32,098 nt of DNA from Anaerolineae bacterium (GTDB lineage: Bacteria > Chloroflexota > Anaerolineae > Aggregatilineales > Phototrophicaceae): positions 1-32,098 of the forward strand of contig JACDGI010000011.1 of assembly GCA_013821665.1 (NCBI GenBank). The letters are read 5' to 3'. Position 1 is the first letter of the stretch. Each line of letters starts with the position of its first letter. Under the pieces are notes generated by a model that did not search any database, had not been told where the DNA came from, and saw only the letters and a list, made by a program, of their open reading frames with translations. The translations under genes were made by a program, and so were the position numbers. Shown here in pieces: positions 17,039 to 26,477 of the stretch.

Positions 17039-18775
17039 ATGTATCGTAAGTTGTCAGGAGTTTTAATAGCCCTGTCGGCGGTAATCATACTTGCCGCAGT
17101 AAGTTTGCCAATGGCAGGTGCTCAGGACGCAAACAAAGACGTTTACGGGCGTGATTTGCCAGCAAACGCCGCCCCATATGACCAACAAATTTATACTGGG
17201 TTATGTGATGCAACAGCTAAACAAATTTCATTTTCGTCTGTTATTACTGTCTACTCACGCATCTGCAACACTGATATGTTTGGCGACCCGCTGGTAAATT
17301 TGGATGAGAACCTCAACCTGATCCCCGGCGCAGCCGAAAAGTGGGAATCGTCAACCGATGGCTTGTCATGGTCTTTCCACCTTCGCCCCGGCCAGGTGTG
17401 GAGCGATGGTACCCCCTTGACCGCTAATGACTATGTTGCATCCTATCAATATATGGCTACTCCTTCGAGCGCCTATGACTTCGTGTGGATGTGGCAGGGC
17501 ACCATCAAGAACTGGTCGGAATCGGTTGCCGGTGAAGTCAAGCCGAGCGAAATCGGTGTGACCGCATCCGATGATAACACCGTTGTCGTCACCACCAATG
17601 GCCCGCGTCCTTACCTACCCGGTATGATGTACTTCTGGGCACCTATGCAGGCCAAGGCGCTGACCACCATCGGCCCTAACTATATTCTGGACCCGAAGAC
17701 CAGCGTTTCCTCCGGTCCATTCATGCTGTCAGAATTCAAACCGGGTGAAAGCATCAAGCTGGTTGCGAACCCGACCTACAATGGTTATCGCAAGCCATTT
17801 TTGAAAGAATTCAATTCCTTCTATGGTGACTTTCAAAATGGTAGCTTCCTCGCCTTCCAAAATCATGACATCGATACGGTCAATTACCAACAGCTTAGCA
17901 CTGCCGACTTTGATGTCATTTCCAAAGATCCGGTTCTGAGCGCCAACTATCGCCCGAACTTCGGTGATTTCCGTACCGACTATCTGCTGTTCGATACCTT
18001 CACCGCACCCTTCAATGATAAGAATGTTCGTTTGGCCTTCGCCAAGGCGGTTGATCGTGAATCCATCGTCAAGAACGTCATGGGTGCACAGGTCGCCATT
18101 CCGGCCCACTCGTACCTCGCTCCCGGCTTCCCTGCTTCGGATAGCGATGGTTCGCTGAAGGATATTCAGTCTTATGACTGTCCCGCTGCCAAGAAACTGC
18201 TGTCGGATGCGGGCTTCCCGGATGGTAAAGGTTTCCCGGCGCAGGAACTCGAACTACGTGGCGAAAATGATACACATCAGGCATGGTTCGTAGCCGTCGC
18301 CGGTTCGATCAGCCAATGTTTGGGTGTCACCATCACCACCAACAACATGGTTCAGAAGGATTACATGGACGGTTTGTTGGCACGTCCGACCACCGTTAAG
18401 TTCGGTGCCATCAGCTACGGCATGGACTACCTCGACCCCTCGAACATGTTGGGCGTATGGGTGTCCACAGGTCGTCAATCATGGGCAAATCCTGAGTTCG
18501 ACAAGCTGGTTAATGATGCCAACGTTTTGGTGGGTGATCCTGCCAAGCGCTTGGATATGTACAAGCAAGCCGAAAAGATCTTGGTTGAGGATGTCGGCGG
18601 TATCTTCATTGATCACCGCATTCTGGGTGACCTGTTCCAACCGTATGTCGCCGGTGACTGCTTCCGTCCTGATGCTCAGGGCGTAGGCGCTTGGCACTGG
18701 GGCAATGACTGGTGCTGGGGTTCAATCTACATCACCAAAGATGTAGCCAATTTCAAGACCTATCGCAATAAGTAA
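17039..18775 (+). CDS. Extracellular solute-binding protein family 5 (canonical order)
   Basis: Signal peptide; NLIPGAAEKWESSTDGLSWSFHLRPGQVWSDGTPLTANDYV, SGPFMLSEFKPGESIKLVANPTYNG, FNDKNVRLAFAKAVDRESIV; strong RBS AGGAGG. Confidence 0.95.
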   Translation: MYRKLSGVLIALSAVIILAAVSLPMAGAQDANKDVYGRDLPANAAPYDQQIYTGLCDATAKQISFSSVITVYSRICNTDMFGDPLVNLDENLNLIPGAAEKWESSTDGLSWSFHLRPGQVWSDGTPLTANDYVASYQYMATPSSAYDFVWMWQGTIKNWSESVAGEVKPSEIGVTASDDNTVVVTTNGPRPYLPGMMYFWAPMQAKALTTIGPNYILDPKTSVSSGPFMLSEFKPGESIKLVANPTYNGYRKPFLKEFNSFYGDFQNGSFLAFQNHDIDTVNYQQLSTADFDVISKDPVLSANYRPNFGDFRTDYLLFDTFTAPFNDKNVRLAFAKAVDRESIVKNVMGAQVAIPAHSYLAPGFPASDSDGSLKDIQSYDCPAAKKLLSDAGFPDGKGFPAQELELRGENDTHQAWFVAVAGSISQCLGVTITTNNMVQKDYMDGLLARPTTVKFGAISYGMDYLDPSNMLGVWVSTGRQSWANPEFDKLVNDANVLVGDPAKRLDMYKQAEKILVEDVGGIFIDHRILGDLFQPYVAGDCFRPDAQGVGAWHWGNDWCWGSIYITKDVANFKTYRNK

Positions 18776-18793
18776 GCTCTAAAAGCACACTTA

Positions 18794-18830
18794 AACGGGC
18801 AGGGTGGGAAATAATCCGCCTCTGCCCGTT
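18794..18830 (+). terminator. Stem-loop between SBP and permease genes (attenuator/mRNA stabiliser)
   Basis: AACGGGCAG ... CTGCCCGTT; weak T-tract, so may be partial termination or 3' stabilisation. Confidence 0.65.
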
Positions 18831-19008
18831 CCTTTAGATAAAACAGACAGTTCTCAAAAGATTTTTCGGAGGGACGTACCAAACCTTTTTGAAAAATGAA
18901 CTTGTATAGTCAGAGTAGGTTAAAAAATCTACCGACGCTTTATTTTAAACTTGATAAAATAGATCGACTGGTTTTTAAAATCGTTTTTTCACTGCTGTAG
19001 GAGCCTCA

Positions 19009-19980
19009 ATGACAGGCTATATCATCCGGCGACTCATCGCACTCTTCTTCGTACTCTTTGCTGTTGCAACCGTCGTTTTCTTCTTGATGAACGCGGTCCC
19101 GGGTGGGCCGTTTAGTTTGGGTGAGCGTGGCTACGACGCAGTCGCACTCGCCAATTTACAACGCAAATACGGTCTGGATATACCTGTATTCCAGCGCTAC
19201 ATCAATTATCTGATCAGCGTTTTACACCTCGATTTTGGTTATTCCTTCGCCGTTCCCGGCCAACCGACGGTCATCAGTGTCATCCTTCGCACATGGCCTG
19301 TCACCTTGCAGGTCGGTGTGTATACCATCGTGGTATCCTTTGGCATAGGCTTGATTATGGGCATTGTGGCGGCTTACCGGCGTAATAGCTGGATCGATAA
19401 CCTTGTGACCTTTACGGCCACGCTCGGTATTACATTGCCGAATTTTATTGTCGCCAGCCTATTACTGCTGATCTTTGGCTATCAAAACGGCTGGGGTGAT
19501 CCTAAAAAATGGATTATTGCGCCGTTGTGGCCCAACGGCCCTGCCTTGTTATCATGGGATTATTTCTTGCCGGTCATCACCTATGCGTTGGCTCCTTTAG
19601 CGCTGGTAGCGCGTTACACTCGTTCTAGCGTGGCGGACGCGCTCGGCGCGGATTACATTCGCACAGCCCGCGCCAAAGGCTTGAGCGAACGTGCCATTAT
19701 GGTTCGCCACGTCATGCGTAACGCCTTAATCCCCATGATTACCGTGCTGCTGCCTCAAATACCCAACCTGCTCACCGGTTCGATTTTTATTGAAGTCGTA
19801 TTTGGCATTCCCGGCTTGGGTAAATTCTTCGTGACCAGCATCTTTTCACACGACTACCCCATGATTATGGGTTTGGTGCTGTTGATTGCATTTTTTTGGG
19901 GGATCACCTACCTCATCACGGATATTTTATACACACTGATCGACCCGCGTGTACGTATAAGCGGATCGGGGATCAGCTAA
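19009..19980 (+). CDS. ABC transporter permease, DppB/OppB type
   Basis: MTGYIIRRLIALFFVLFAVATVVFFLMNAVPGGPF; ADALGADYIRTARAKGLSERAIMVRHVMRNALIPMITVL EAA loop. Confidence 0.96.
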   Translation: MTGYIIRRLIALFFVLFAVATVVFFLMNAVPGGPFSLGERGYDAVALANLQRKYGLDIPVFQRYINYLISVLHLDFGYSFAVPGQPTVISVILRTWPVTLQVGVYTIVVSFGIGLIMGIVAAYRRNSWIDNLVTFTATLGITLPNFIVASLLLLIFGYQNGWGDPKKWIIAPLWPNGPALLSWDYFLPVITYALAPLALVARYTRSSVADALGADYIRTARAKGLSERAIMVRHVMRNALIPMITVLLPQIPNLLTGSIFIEVVFGIPGLGKFFVTSIFSHDYPMIMGLVLLIAFFWGITYLITDILYTLIDPRVRISGSGIS

Positions 19981-19981
19981 T

Positions 19982-20908
19982 ATGGAAAATAAAGCGACCG
20001 TTGAAGGCACTGTGAAACCTGCTGCGCCTGTCACCTTGCGCGAAACCATCGTACAGCGTTCGCTTTGGATGGACGCTTTGCGACGTTTCCGCCGCAACCG
20101 TTTGGCAATGGCCGGTTTGGTTGTGCTGGCGATTTTGCTGCTGGTGGCAATCTTCGCTGATGTCATCACACCCTTCCCTTATGACCGCGTCTTTCTGAAC
20201 TTGCGCGCCAGTACTTTACCGGGGGTTGATCCTGCGCATCCGCTCGGCTTGGATACCTCCAGTCGTGATTATCTATCGCGCTTGATTTACGGTGCCCGAA
20301 CCTCCATGACCGTTGGCTTACTGGTTCCGATCATTGCCTTCTCGATTGGTATACCCTTGGGTTCGATTTCCGGTTACTTCGGTGGCAAGGTCGATTTCGG
20401 CATCCAACGGGTTATTGATATTGCTACCGCCGTTCCGCCGCTGCTGTTTGCGCTCTTTTTATTGAGCCTCCTCGGTAACGGCCTGCCCAACGTCATTTTT
20501 GTACTCGGTATCACGGGCTGGATTGAATCGACGCGTCTCACGCGAGCGCAGTTCTTGACCTACCGCGAAAAAGAATTTGTGACCGCCGCCCGCGCTTTGG
20601 GCGCAACTGGCCGCGAAATTATCACGCGGCATATTTTGCCAAACGCCATTTCACCCTTATTGATTAACTTCAGCATCGCCATTCCCTTAGCCATTTTTGC
20701 TGAAGCCGGCTTGAGCTTCCTCGGCATCGGCATTTCCGAACCCACGGCCAGTTGGGGCAAGATGGTCGGCGGCGGTATCGGTAATACCATTCGCGTTTAT
20801 TATCATCTGGCGCTCTTCCCAACACTCTTGGTGGCGCTCACGATGCTTGCATTCTCATTTGTCGGCGATGGCTTACAAGAAGCACTCGACCCGAACCGTT
20901 CGCAATAG
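19982..20908 (+). CDS. ABC transporter permease, DppC/OppC type
   Basis: FRRNRLAMAGLVVLAILLLVAIFADVI; HPLGLDTSSRDYLSRLIYGARTSMTVGL; EKEFVTAARALGATGREIITRHILPNAISPL; FVGDGLQEALDPNRS. Confidence 0.96.
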   Translation: MENKATVEGTVKPAAPVTLRETIVQRSLWMDALRRFRRNRLAMAGLVVLAILLLVAIFADVITPFPYDRVFLNLRASTLPGVDPAHPLGLDTSSRDYLSRLIYGARTSMTVGLLVPIIAFSIGIPLGSISGYFGGKVDFGIQRVIDIATAVPPLLFALFLLSLLGNGLPNVIFVLGITGWIESTRLTRAQFLTYREKEFVTAARALGATGREIITRHILPNAISPLLINFSIAIPLAIFAEAGLSFLGIGISEPTASWGKMVGGGIGNTIRVYYHLALFPTLLVALTMLAFSFVGDGLQEALDPNRSQ

Positions 20909-20930
20909 CTTAAAACGAGGAACAATTGAC

Positions 20931-21404
20931 ATGAAACACCCCTCCCTTTCATCCTCTCTGTTCGTCATTGTCTCGTTAATGCTGGCTTTGATATTGGCGG
21001 CTTGTGGCGGGGGCGGTGCTTCTGCCACAGCCATTCCAACCTCGACCATCATCCCGACCTATCGACTCTTGACGCGAACGCCTGTCGCGGCTATTGAAAC
21101 AGCGGTCGCTACCCAAGCTGCTGAAAGCGCAAGTGCCGAAGCAAACGCTGGACTTGATCCTGAAGTCGTGGCACGGGGCAAAGCCCGTTATGACGCTTTG
21201 GCCTGCGCAAGCTGCCACGGTGAGGGCGGTGTAGGCACCGACAAAGGCCCTTCGTTGATCACTAACACCCTCAGTGACGGTGATTTCATCGCCTTCATGC
21301 GCTCCGGTGGTAAACTTGGCGCGGCGCATCAGTACGCCACCAATAAACTGAGCATCACAGGCGGCGAAGCCCTTTACCAATATCTCTTATCCCTGCGTAA
21401 GTAG
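20931..21404 (+). CDS. c-type cytochrome lipoprotein
   Basis: Lipobox-like LAACGGGG; heme motif CASCH; distal Met region; ATG 20931 with RBS GAGGA. Confidence 0.88.
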   Translation: MKHPSLSSSLFVIVSLMLALILAACGGGGASATAIPTSTIIPTYRLLTRTPVAAIETAVATQAAESASAEANAGLDPEVVARGKARYDALACASCHGEGGVGTDKGPSLITNTLSDGDFIAFMRSGGKLGAAHQYATNKLSITGGEALYQYLLSLRK

Positions 21405-21415
21405 CCAAGCAATTT

Positions 21416-21994
21416 ATGAAGCTTCCTAACAAACTGCCGCCAGCAAGCAGAACCGATAAACGCTTATTGGCGGCCAGTGTCATCATTCTGCTCGCCAGTG
21501 CGGTCATCGCTGTTTTCGCCATCAGAAGTCGTATGGCACCCAGCCAGCCGACTTATGTGTCGGATTTCAATGGGGATAAGATCGAACAACCGCAAGGCAC
21601 CTTGGTACCCGGCGTTGCTGGATCAAGCGACCTCATCAACCGGATGACCGCCATAGCCAATTCCGAACCGCTGACAGGCCCCTTGGCTGATGAGGTTCAG
21701 GCGGTTGCCCAGATGGTGACCAATTGTCCTGATTATTCACAAGCCCGCCGTGACCAGATGAACTATCACATCGGCTGGTTGTTGCAACCCAATACCCTGC
21801 CTAAACAGATGTTGATCGCGCTCGGCAACAACGTCAACGGGCGTTTGATCCTCGGCATGTCGACCTTTACCTTGGAACAGTGGGGTGAGAAGCAGAAAGC
21901 TGCCAACTCCTGCTTGCTCCCCATCGGCAAAAAGCTCAACGATATGCTGGCTGCCAATGGCGAAGAACGCATTAAACAATTTGACGGCACATAA
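21416..21994 (+). CDS. Hypothetical single-TM protein
   Basis: 11 bp after the cytochrome stop; N-terminal TM (LLAASVIILLASAVIAVFAI). Confidence 0.75.
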   Translation: MKLPNKLPPASRTDKRLLAASVIILLASAVIAVFAIRSRMAPSQPTYVSDFNGDKIEQPQGTLVPGVAGSSDLINRMTAIANSEPLTGPLADEVQAVAQMVTNCPDYSQARRDQMNYHIGWLLQPNTLPKQMLIALGNNVNGRLILGMSTFTLEQWGEKQKAANSCLLPIGKKLNDMLAANGEERIKQFDGT

Positions 21995-22004
21995 AATACA
22001 AGAG

Positions 22005-22142
22005 TACCCTGATTGCTAGTTCGCGTCTTTCAACCATATGATTGAGGGAGAAAGGAGGATTTTTGAAGTCCCCTCTGCCATGAAATGGAGAGGGGATTTA
22101 GGGGTGAGGATTGCCTCACAAATGCAACTAGCAATCACGGTA
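22005..22142. mobile_element. MITE-like element
   Basis: 17-bp terminal inverted repeats with 16/17 matches (TACCCTGATTGCTAGTT 22005-22021 / AACTAGCAATCACGGTA 22126-22142), possible AGAG target duplication (22001-22004 / 22143-22146), internal hairpin TCCCCTCT...AGAGGGGA. Confidence 0.7.
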
Positions 22143-22189
22143 AGAGTGCTTTACCCTTCTGCTTGATGCAGAGCGCTCAATCGCCCATT

Positions 22190-23446
22190 TCAGGTAACCT
22201 TGACTGAACTAAGCCCCAGTTCCAGATGAATTTTGGCGCGGTTTGTCGCCGTTTCATAGTCACTGGAGCAGTACTCTGTTCCACCAGCCTCGACAATTGG
22301 GAAGCGGGCTAGATCGACTTCGAGGTTGCCTTGCCCTTTAAAGACTTGGATACGAGCGGCCACCCCGCTCGGAACCTGAATCGCTATTGAACCGATACCA
22401 GCTTGGATATGGACGGCAGTCTCTCCTGCGTTGTCAGGCAGTCGAAGACTAACGGAACCGTCGCCCATTTCGAGCCTGAAATCCGTGAGATGCGTTTTGG
22501 TGAAGTCAAGGTCAAGCTCGCCTCTGCCTTTTTCAATATGGAGCGCCAGTGGAATTCGCGGGTTCAGGCTCAAATTCCAATCGAACACCGGCACTTCCCA
22601 GGCCCAAGGATAACGCCAGCTCATGAAGCCCTGTCCTGATCGCGACATCAATCGGGTTTTCAGAAGGTGATTCTCGTGGGTAACATGCGATTCGACCTCA
22701 CCCCGGCATGTACCCTCTACCAGCGCGTCGTCTGTCGCATTGGACAGAATATTCAGAAGCCCCGCACCATGAAGTACCTCAACCCGCCCGCGTGCCGCAC
22801 CATCCAGCGGAATGGCGACCTGTGTCGTTTTAGTGACCTGCTGCCACGATAACCAGTCGGTCGTGAAGATGAAGACGAACAGGCTTATCCAGCCGACGTA
22901 GACCAGATTGGTGTTCACCACGACCAACACAACCGATAGCCCAAAGCATACTGCGCTGAGGATTAACCGACGGCCAATGCTGCGCACCACCCGCGGATCA
23001 AGTGACGCATTCAGTAAGCCATATTTGCTGGCATGTCGCCACAGCCAGAGAGCAGTCAACTGGATCAAGATCACATCAGCGGCAAACAAAACGATGGCAA
23101 TATACTCACTCGGAAATCTTCCCAGCAGGGCGGCGCTGGCTGGGAGCAGCGTGACAAATAAGAGGGATAACAAATTGAACCACACCAGCAGACCGTCGCC
23201 GCGTTTGATCTGGCTTAACATACGCTGATGGGAACCCCACGCGCCACCGATGGCGATAAAACTGATGAGATAAATCAACAGTTTGGGGGCAAGCGCAACG
23301 AGAGTGGTAGATAGCTCACCGGCCAACGTGTTATCAGGTATTCGAATGTCAAATGCAAGCAGCGTTAAGGCAATGGCATATACCCCATCGCTCAGCGCAT
23401 TCATACGACCGAGCTCAACGATTGTCTCACTAGCCTTGTTTGGCAT
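22190..23446 (-). CDS. TMEM175-like (DUF1211) membrane protein fused to toastrack/LiaF-like C-terminal domain
   Basis: N-term GRMNALSDGVYAIALTLLAFDIRIP resembles the TMEM175 R..xFSDGVFAIAITLL signature; C-term beta-rich IEKGRGELDLDFTKTHLTDFRLEMGDGSVSLRLPDNAGETAVHIQAGIGSIAIQVPSGVAARI. Confidence 0.82.
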   Translation of the reverse strand: MPNKASETIVELGRMNALSDGVYAIALTLLAFDIRIPDNTLAGELSTTLVALAPKLLIYLISFIAIGGAWGSHQRMLSQIKRGDGLLVWFNLLSLLFVTLLPASAALLGRFPSEYIAIVLFAADVILIQLTALWLWRHASKYGLLNASLDPRVVRSIGRRLILSAVCFGLSVVLVVVNTNLVYVGWISLFVFIFTTDWLSWQQVTKTTQVAIPLDGAARGRVEVLHGAGLLNILSNATDDALVEGTCRGEVESHVTHENHLLKTRLMSRSGQGFMSWRYPWAWEVPVFDWNLSLNPRIPLALHIEKGRGELDLDFTKTHLTDFRLEMGDGSVSLRLPDNAGETAVHIQAGIGSIAIQVPSGVAARIQVFKGQGNLEVDLARFPIVEAGGTEYCSSDYETATNRAKIHLELGLSSVKVT

Positions 23447-23983
23447 ATCAGTCTCCGGTCTAGATTATTTATATGCGTATAAGTATATGTATATTGATAA
23501 CGAAGTCAATCATCTTATTGCAAACAGGTAAGCCAATACTTTTGATGAGCGTCTAAATAACATCTGCAAACAATACCACTACCGCGCTTACATCATCTTA
23601 GAGTATGCCTTCTTATAGCCTCACGAATTGTAAGTAATCATCGTGTTATTTGAGTTATTGATACATTTCCCATATATAAAATCACATCCCTAACGGACTT
23701 TGCTCCTACTTAGGCGAATAAATGGTTTATTTTTCAACAAGTGTTAAGAAAAGTGTCTTGCCTATTCAATAAACATATGCTATAGTGCCAATTAAGGAAA
23801 CGACCACGCTTTTTCATCTACACACACTGAGTTATACATTCTAATAAAGTGATTTTGAACAGTCATTTGGCGTATCGGCGTGATAGTCGCCTTTCCACAC
23901 GTATCCCCCTCACTACCAATGGAATACGATTCGATCTGGTTATCTGTTTTGGGGATTAACCCCACCCCGGAGTCACACTGAAC

Positions 23984-25279
23984 ATGGACATTGCCCAATT
24001 AGAGCAAAAAACACTGGAAGATTTACGTCAGGTCGCCCGCGATAATAATGTAACGGGCTACAGTCGACTTAAAAAACCCGAACTCATATTATCACTGCTG
24101 CGTAACAATGCTGAAAAGCAGGGTTATCAATTACGCGGCGGCGTGCTGGAAATCGTTGATGATGGCATCGGCTTCCTGCGTGCAGAACATTATCTGCCGG
24201 GACCGAACGACATCTACGTCAGCCAGACGCAGATTAAACGCTTCAACCTGCGCACCGGTGACATGGTTATCGGGCAGGTGCGCTCACCCAAAGACTCGGA
24301 GAAGTATTTCGGCTTACTCCGTGTGGATGCGGTCAACGGCCTCAACCCTGAAGAAGCCAAGAACCGTCCCAACTTTGAAGATCTGACCCCCATTTATCCC
24401 AACGAACGTTATGACCTTGAAACCAGCCCTCGCATTCTTTCCACCCGTTTGCTCAACCTGATTGCTCCCATCGGGCGCGGTCAGCGTGGGTTGATCGTCT
24501 CGCCGCCCAAAGCCGGTAAGACGACGGTATTGAAGGAAATCGCCAACGCCATCAGCAAGAATTATCCCGAAGTTCATTTGATGATCGCCCTGATTGGCGA
24601 GCGCCCTGAAGAAGTGACGGATATGGATCGCTCGGTGGATGCCGAAGTCATCGCCTCAACCTTTGATGATCCCGTGCAGCATCACGTCCGCGTGGCCGAA
24701 ATGGCGATCAACCGCGCCAAGCGCCTCGTGGAAAGCAAGCAGCACGTCGTCGTCATGTTGGATAGCATCACCCGTTTGGCCCGCGCTTATAACCTTGTGG
24801 TGCCTAGCAGCGGTCGTACACTCTCCGGCGGTTTCGATCCGGCAGCCATCCACCCTCCGAAACGCATTTTCGGCGCAGGCCGTAATGTGGAAGAAGGCGG
24901 CAGCCTGACTATTATCGCCACCTGCTTGGTCAACACCGGCAGTAAGATGGACGATCTGATTTACGAAGAATTCAAAGGTACGGGTAACATGGAACTCATG
25001 TTGAACCGTAAGCTGCAAGAACGCCGTATATTCCCGGCCTTCGACATCGAACAGTCGTCAACCCGCCGTGAAGAATTGCTGCTGGGGCCGGATGTGCTGG
25101 CGCGTGCCTACACCATGCGAAATATGGTGTCGCGTCTCGCAGAAGATCCCGAAACGGGCGTGGTCGGTGCCTACGAACGCTTCATCAACCAGTTCCGCCT
25201 GACCGAAACCAACGAGGAATTTATGAACTCGCTGCCCGGTGCCGGAAGCAATAACAATCACCGCAACGGCTCCTTCTAA
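23984..25279 (+). CDS. rho: Transcription termination factor Rho
   Basis: Rho N/RNA-binding domains and [54 protein letters not shown]. Confidence 0.98.
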   Translation: MDIAQLEQKTLEDLRQVARDNNVTGYSRLKKPELILSLLRNNAEKQGYQLRGGVLEIVDDGIGFLRAEHYLPGPNDIYVSQTQIKRFNLRTGDMVIGQVRSPKDSEKYFGLLRVDAVNGLNPEEAKNRPNFEDLTPIYPNERYDLETSPRILSTRLLNLIAPIGRGQRGLIVSPPKAGKTTVLKEIANAISKNYPEVHLMIALIGERPEEVTDMDRSVDAEVIASTFDDPVQHHVRVAEMAINRAKRLVESKQHVVVMLDSITRLARAYNLVVPSSGRTLSGGFDPAAIHPPKRIFGAGRNVEEGGSLTIIATCLVNTGSKMDDLIYEEFKGTGNMELMLNRKLQERRIFPAFDIEQSSTRREELLLGPDVLARAYTMRNMVSRLAEDPETGVVGAYERFINQFRLTETNEEFMNSLPGAGSNNNHRNGSF

Positions 25280-25353
25280 TCGCCATCCAAGACAATTTGC
25301 ATCGGTAGGGGAGCATTTGTATATGTTCCCGTATAAAACGACTCGCTATCAAA

Positions 25354-25398
25354 ATCAAAAAGCCCCGTTTCTACCTATAGAAGCAGGGCTTTTGATTT
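25354..25398 (+). terminator. Strong intrinsic terminator after rho
   Basis: ATCAAAAAGCCCcGtTTCTA-ccta-TAGAAgCaGGGCTTTTGAT. Confidence 0.82.
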
Positions 25399-25456
25399 AT
25401 CCTCGCACCGTGGCTATAGTATCCCCAAAATAGACCATACCAAAAAGAGTTTGATA

Positions 25457-25855
25457 ATGTCCGACATTCATAAACATGTGACCATTCCTGCGCCCATCGA
25501 TTGGGTTTGGGCAGCCTTGACCGATGCCACCACCATGAGTATTTGGATGCAGGATAACGCCGTTCAGGTTGATCTGCGCGAAGGCGGCAATTACACCTAT
25601 TTCGGTGGCGAAACCAGTGGGCATTTCACCCATGTTACGCCCTCGACTCTGCTCGAATACACATGGCGGCAAAAAAGTTGGCAGTCCTCATGGGAAGACT
25701 CGCTCGTGCGTTGGGAACTCTATCCCGAAGGTACCAGCACCCGCATTCACCTCATTCACAGCCGCTTCCCCAATGACACCGAACGTACAGGCCACGACGA
25801 AGGTTGGGATATGTATTGGCTCGCCCCCATGCAAGATTGGCTGGAGCATGGCTGA
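25457..25855 (+). CDS. SRPBCC-domain protein
   Basis: HKHVTIPAPIDWVWAALTDATTMSIWMQDNAVQVDLREGGNYTYFGGE; likely start ATG 25457. Confidence 0.87.
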   Translation: MSDIHKHVTIPAPIDWVWAALTDATTMSIWMQDNAVQVDLREGGNYTYFGGETSGHFTHVTPSTLLEYTWRQKSWQSSWEDSLVRWELYPEGTSTRIHLIHSRFPNDTERTGHDEGWDMYWLAPMQDWLEHG

Positions 25856-25859
25856 AAAA

Positions 25860-26177
25860 TCATTTTTGGTAAGCCAGTGTCGCAACGCCGTTATTAAAGA
25901 CTGCGGCGCTGTTATTTGCCCATACAATGATATGTATTTCACCGGTTTCGATAATCAAATACGGCTTATTTTTTTTGACGAGTGCGACCACTTCATATTT
26001 GGAACCAGCCGGAAAATCGTCGCCCATTCCCACAGGTTCGACGATAATGTAGGTATCATTAGAACTGTTAATGATTTCGAATCGAACAACCTGCTCATCC
26101 TTTTCCATGAGGCTTTCCAAATAATCTACAAATCGAGGTAAATCCTCTTGATCATATCGCGGCCAATCCTTAATCAT
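25860..26177 (-). CDS. Hypothetical protein, 105 aa
   Basis: Compact ORF with plausible composition, convergent with the SRPBCC gene. Confidence 0.7.
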   Translation of the reverse strand: MIKDWPRYDQEDLPRFVDYLESLMEKDEQVVRFEIINSSNDTYIIVEPVGMGDDFPAGSKYEVVALVKKNKPYLIIETGEIHIIVWANNSAAVFNNGVATLAYQK

Positions 26178-26477
26178 GAAGGTTATCTCCGCTAGATTGC
26201 TTTAAGCAAGCTTACGACCATTTAGTTTCCTGTTCTGCAACTTTTGTTGTTAACTCTGATTTGTAAACACATCCCCCAAATGACCGCCGAATGTCTCCTC
26301 CAAACTACAGCTTTCGGCGGATTACAACCACCCTTTCCCTCGCGTATAGTAATCCTGTAGCCGAAGAAGCCGCATTTCTCAAAGGTTGAAATGTCGCCTT
26401 TGGTGGAACGAAATGGCTGCACTGTACGTATTAAGCTGCATGAGCATCAATCAGGCGCTTTGTAGGGGGACAATGGT

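Noticed and set aside
23792-23998. Minus-strand 68-aa ORF overlapping the rho start
   Set aside because: No SD or domain, lies in the AT-rich rho leader and overlaps the rho start codon.
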